Shown piece by piece: positions 60,957-64,000 of a DNA stretch of 64,000 nucleotides. The notes under the pieces were generated by a model. That model searched no databases and was not told the origin of the DNA. It saw nothing but the letters and a program-made list of their open reading frames with translations. Within the stretch, counting starts at the first letter, position 1. Each line of letters starts with the position of its first letter. The stretch covers positions 62,001 through 126,000 of the forward strand of contig JBEKGS010000004.1 in assembly GCA_050012675.1 (NCBI GenBank), read 5' to 3'. A program made the position numbers and the translations under genes. The DNA is from Fen-455 sp050012675 (GTDB lineage: Bacteria > Actinomycetota > Acidimicrobiia > Acidimicrobiales > Bog-793).

Positions 60957-61840
60957 GCCGAGCCGGCGCGCGGCCCGCCCGAGCGGGGTCGACGGCGCCG
61001 ATCGACTCCGGCAGGGGGCCAGTCGTGGTGCTCGTGCACGGCCAGCCCGGCGCAGGCGGGGACTGGGCGGCTCTTGCGGGCTTGTTGTCGGCCGAGCACC
61101 GGGTGCTCGCGCCGGATCGTCCCGGCTGGGGGTCCGAGGCGCGGGGCGCCATGGGCATGGCGGCCAACGCGGCCGTCCTGGAGGAGATGCTGCAGGCTGC
61201 CGGGGCGCAGAGCCCCGTGACAGTCGTCGGCCATTCGCTCGGCGGCGGCGTGGCGCTCGAGCTCGCCCTCATGCACCCCGCGCGCGTCGGTGCCCTCGTG
61301 CTGGTCGGGTCTGTCGGGGTGGCCGAGTCGCTGTCCGGGTTCGACCGGCTGCTTGCGGTCCCGGTAGTGGGCAGCGGCATCCTGCGCGCCGGGGTCGCGA
61401 CGATGCGGGGCGCGCTCATCACCGCCGTCCACTTCTCCGAACGCCACCCCGGAGCCCGCGTGGCGAACCTCGTCCCCAGCCTGGCTACGGTGCAGGCGGC
61501 CATCGGGAGCGACGGCCGTCCCATTGTCGGAAGGTCGAGGCAGAGCTTCCTTGTCGAACAGCGGGCCCTGTTGGCCGAGACGCCGGAGCTGGAACGCGCG
61601 CTTTGCCGTATCGCCGTCCCGACCGCGGTCGTCACCGGTGCGTCGGACCGCGTCGTGGGACCTGGTGCGGCACGGTCACTGGCGGTGAGGATCCCGGGCG
61701 CCGAGCTCGTCACGCTCGCCGGGGGCCACCTTCTCCCCTTCGAGGAGCCCGACAAGCTCGCCGAGGTCGTGCGCCGCTACTCGGCGCTCAGCTCCGCAGT
61801 CAGGGGCGGACGGCGGCGGCGAGAAACGCCTGGAGCTTGA
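60953..61840 (+). CDS. Alpha/beta-fold hydrolase
   Basis: A 295-residue hydrolase with a complete triad: nucleophile S95 in GHSLGGG, D232 in GASDRVV, and H259 in GGHLLPFEEP. The oxyanion-hole motif is VLVHGQPGAGGDW. The substrate is unknown; HGQPG resembles haloperoxidase/esterase members. GTG 60953 overlaps the mannose synthase stop. Its last 41 nt overlap the convergent menF, where the protein ends in an Arg/Gly-rich tail (RGGRRRRETPGA). Confidence 0.85.
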   Translation: MSRAGARPARAGSTAPIDSGRGPVVVLVHGQPGAGGDWAALAGLLSAEHRVLAPDRPGWGSEARGAMGMAANAAVLEEMLQAAGAQSPVTVVGHSLGGGVALELALMHPARVGALVLVGSVGVAESLSGFDRLLAVPVVGSGILRAGVATMRGALITAVHFSERHPGARVANLVPSLATVQAAIGSDGRPIVGRSRQSFLVEQRALLAETPELERALCRIAVPTAVVTGASDRVVGPGAARSLAVRIPGAELVTLAGGHLLPFEEPDKLAEVVRRYSALSSAVRGGRRRRETPGA

Positions 61841-63113
61841 GCTGGGTCTCGGCGAGCTCCGAAGCGGGGTCCGAGTCGGCGACGATTCCCACGCCGGCGA
61901 ACAGCCGAGCGGAGCACCCCTCGACGATCGCCGAGCGGATCCCGACGTAGAACTCCCCGTCACCCCGGGCGTCGACGAAGCCGACAGGCCCGCCGTAGCG
62001 GTCCCGGTCGAGCTCCTCGAGCTTGACGAGGTAGTCGATTGCCACCTCGACGGGCGTCCCGGCCACCGCAGGTGTGGGATGAAGCAGGCCCACGAGCTCG
62101 AGACAGCTCGGGTACCTGCCGTCGCGCCGTCTCAACGTGCCGGAGATGTCGGTGCCGAGATGGCTGACGTTGCGCAGCTCGCGGATGACGGGCATGTCGG
62201 GGACGTCGAGATTCTCGACCACAGGTTGAAGGGCCGTGATGATCGCGTCCACGACGACCCGGTGCTCGGAGCGTTCCTTGAAAGAGGCGAGCAGGCCCTG
62301 TGCGGCCCTTCGGTCGGCGTCGGGGTCCCCGCTGCGGGCGGCGGTCCCGGCGAGCGGCAAAGAAGCGATCCGGGCACCGTCGCGCGATATCAACAGCTCG
62401 GGCGTCGCACCGATGAAGCCGTCGATGGCGAACGCGGTGCAGGAGGGATGGAGTGCCCGGAGGCGTCCGAGGAGGTCCGCCTGGCGCAGCGGTCGGTTGG
62501 CGTGCACCGTCACCTCACGGGCCAGGACAACCTTGTCGAGGCTGCCGGCGGCGATCTCGCCCAGAGCGGCGCTCACCCGGTCCAGGAAGTCCTGATGAGG
62601 ACGGGCGGAGGCGAGGCGGAACTGGTCAGGGGGCGGCGTCGTCTCCCCGGCCCACGACGCCGCCACGGTCTCGGCCAGGTTGCCCATGAGGTCACCGACA
62701 CGGTCGGGCACTCCCACGACCACGACCACCGGTCGGCGACCGGCCCGTGCGACCACGGTCACCTCGGGCACAACGAGCTCGCCGCCGGCGCCGCGGTCGA
62801 ATGCCAGGGCCCCGAGCGCCACAGGCACCTCCTCGACGTGGCCCTCAGGCGACGGCCCGGCCGCGTCCTTGCCCGAGCGGCCATGCGCGAGGTGCCCGAT
62901 AGCGGCGAGATCGGCCATGGCGCGCCTTAAAGCGGTGGGCTCCGCCGAGCCATCGGGGAGCCCGAGGCGGGCGGCGGTCCCCAAGCCGAGAACGACGAGC
63001 CCCTCGCGCTCGATGACGCGTCCGGTCTCGTAGGCGCCCCGGCGCAGCTCGGCAAGGGTGCCCGCATCGATCGGGCGTGAGTCGTAGCAAAGCTGCCCGG
63101 CGGGAGCGGTCAT
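61800..63113 (-). CDS. menF: Isochorismate synthase
   Basis: A 437-residue chorismate-utilising enzyme producing isochorismate for menaquinone. The C-terminal half carries the family signature: LDKVVLAREVTV, GATPELLISRDG, EHRVVVDAIIT, LHPTPAVAGTP and RYGGPVGFVDARGDGEF, the last being typical of isochorismate synthases. EntC-type siderophore synthesis is an alternative, but the coupling to menG supports menaquinone. ATG 63113 overlaps the menG stop by 4 nt; the open frame beyond is a shadow of menG. Confidence 0.9.
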   Translation of the reverse strand: MTAPAGQLCYDSRPIDAGTLAELRRGAYETGRVIEREGLVVLGLGTAARLGLPDGSAEPTALRRAMADLAAIGHLAHGRSGKDAAGPSPEGHVEEVPVALGALAFDRGAGGELVVPEVTVVARAGRRPVVVVVGVPDRVGDLMGNLAETVAASWAGETTPPPDQFRLASARPHQDFLDRVSAALGEIAAGSLDKVVLAREVTVHANRPLRQADLLGRLRALHPSCTAFAIDGFIGATPELLISRDGARIASLPLAGTAARSGDPDADRRAAQGLLASFKERSEHRVVVDAIITALQPVVENLDVPDMPVIRELRNVSHLGTDISGTLRRRDGRYPSCLELVGLLHPTPAVAGTPVEVAIDYLVKLEELDRDRYGGPVGFVDARGDGEFYVGIRSAIVEGCSARLFAGVGIVADSDPASELAETQLKLQAFLAAAVRP

Positions 63114-63871
63114 GACCGGTCGTCTCCGGCGGATCGGGTGGCGGTCACGCACTGGGCGATGCCACCGCTCAACAGGTGGTGCCGGACGTCGGTGAAGCCG
63201 GCCTGGCGGAGCAGGCCTTCCAGGGCGGGGAAGGAGGGGAGATAAGCCACCGAGCGCGGCAGGTAGCGGTAGGCGGCCGCGTCGGAGACGAGCGCCCCGA
63301 GCATCGGCACGGCGTGGGTGAACCAGACGCGGTGGCCCAGGCGCAACAGCCCGTTGCGCGGCTCGCCGACCTCGAGCAGGGCGAGCCTTCCTCCGGCGCG
63401 CAGCGCCCTTGCGAGCTCGTACAGCACTCCCGCAAGGTCGGCGAAGTTGCGGACTGCGAACCCGCTCACCGCCGCGTCCGCGGCCCCGGGCCGGAACGGC
63501 AGCTCTGCGGCGTCGGCCTGAACGAGAGGTGCCCCGCCGGCACGGGCGGCGGCGAGCATCCCCAAGGACAGGTCGATGCCGACGGGCCTGTGGGCCCTGC
63601 GGGCGAGGTTGCGGGCGAGGTCCCCGGTCCCACAGCCAATGTCGAGCACGACCGAGCCGGGCGACAATTGCAACATCTCGATCGTGCGCCGGCGCCACCT
63701 TCTATCGAGCCCGAAGGTCATGAGGCCGTTGACGAGGTCGTAGCGCGGTGCGATGGAGTCGAACATCGAACGCACGAGTGCCTGTTTGGCCTTGCCTTCG
63801 GGCAGGGGGGAGGAGGCGTCGAACGACACGCCCCGGGCCGGTGGGGGCGCGCCCTTGCTGGCTTTGATCAC
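63110..63871 (-). CDS. menG: Demethylmenaquinone methyltransferase
   Basis: A 253-residue UbiE/MenG methyltransferase for the last step of menaquinone synthesis. The signature MFDSIAPRYDLVNGLMTFGLDRRWRR... begins at about residue 36; the SAM site is VLDIGCGTGDLA and the later VSGFAVRNFADL is family-typical. The GTG start (63871-63869) has no good ribosome binding site; a 4-codon frame ends in a GTGA overlap with it. It is followed by menF in the same unit. The 129 nt beyond contain only its promoter region. Confidence 0.92.
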   Translation of the reverse strand: MIKASKGAPPPARGVSFDASSPLPEGKAKQALVRSMFDSIAPRYDLVNGLMTFGLDRRWRRRTIEMLQLSPGSVVLDIGCGTGDLARNLARRAHRPVGIDLSLGMLAAARAGGAPLVQADAAELPFRPGAADAAVSGFAVRNFADLAGVLYELARALRAGGRLALLEVGEPRNGLLRLGHRVWFTHAVPMLGALVSDAAAYRYLPRSVAYLPSFPALEGLLRQAGFTDVRHHLLSGGIAQCVTATRSAGDDRS

Positions 63872-63895
63872 GGGCAGCTCACGGAGCTGAGCCTA
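63868..63895 (-). promoter_or_regulatory. Possible -10 box and minimal upstream reading frame of menG
   Basis: On the minus strand TAGGCT (63895-63890) is followed by 7 nt and a GTG (63882) that opens GTG-AGC-TGC-CCG-TGA, whose stop overlaps the menG start in GTGA. A leaderless minigene could hand ribosomes to menG, or the mRNA may simply have a leader of about 12 nt. Confidence 0.3.
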
Positions 63896-64000
63896 GGCAA
63901 CATCCAGGGCCGGCCGGACTGGCACGATGCCATGTGGGCTCGGCGGTGGCGGATCGGCCCCGGCTGTGGGTTCGCCCTACCAGGACAGACCCACTGCCGC

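Noticed and set aside
1..64000. tRNA genes, rRNA, CRISPR arrays, insertion sequences, prophage
   Set aside because: No T-loop-like GGTTCGA with matching acceptor stem, no regularly spaced direct repeats, and no transposase or integrase motif was found by eye in either strand.

Overview
The window is high-GC chromosomal DNA from an actinobacterium. The evidence is the gene chain rel-hisS-aspS-rarA-alaS-ruvX-aroE, an actinobacterial-style SEDS protein, DUF6186 and TIGR02206 membrane proteins, a polyprenol-phosphate mannose synthase, menaquinone genes, frequent GTG starts and probable leaderless transcripts. A deep-branching class such as Acidimicrobiia is a guess. I see no tRNA, rRNA, CRISPR array, insertion sequence or phage gene.

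Layout. 0-6.7 kb: a membrane-anchored HtrA-type protease with proline-rich repeats, then two large divergent polytopic membrane proteins (YfhO-like and a GT-C-like unknown). 6.7-15.2 kb: an NCS1 nucleobase permease divergent from a BMP-type nucleoside ABC importer operon whose leader carries an operator-like palindrome and two stem-loops; an N-succinylamino acid racemase/o-succinylbenzoate synthase converges on it. 15.5-20.1 kb: an SGNH-hydrolase lipoprotein, an unknown secreted protein and a cyclopropane-fatty-acid-synthase-like methyltransferase. 20.3-27.1 kb: a respiratory molybdoenzyme operon with Tat-exported catalytic subunit, four-cluster Fe-S subunit, NrfD anchor, TorD chaperone and a polyferredoxin. 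27.2-36.2 kb: small membrane proteins, an MFS transporter, an orphan KdpDE-like two-component pair and a NodIJ-like ABC exporter. 36.3-39 kb: 1-Cys peroxiredoxin and two membrane proteins.

39.1-50.1 kb is a seven-gene chain (stringent response, three tRNA synthetase or repair steps, shikimate pathway) in which all six junctions are 4-nt start/stop overlaps. 50.3-53.9 kb holds two SEDS cell-wall polymerases around a DUF151 nuclease-like protein. 53.9-57.6 kb is ppk1-ppx (polyphosphate synthesis and breakdown). 57.6-61.8 kb: lipid flippase-like protein, AI-2E family transporter, polyprenol-phosphate mannose synthase and an alpha/beta hydrolase. 61.8-63.9 kb: menF-menG.

Functional links. MenF, MenG and the MenC-type enzyme would make menaquinone, the expected electron carrier for the NrfD-anchored molybdoenzyme. 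Rel and Ppk/Ppx form a stress-signalling neighbourhood. Several transcription units begin with TAnnnT placed 6-7 nt before the start codon, which suggests leaderless mRNAs. The most striking case is the ppk1/SEDS intergenic region, where two divergent -10 boxes overlap in 23 bp. The most interesting unexplained features are that bidirectional promoter, the structured leader of the nucleoside importer, the antisense C-terminal overlaps, and the HdrA/MvhD-like polyferredoxin in the molybdoenzyme operon.
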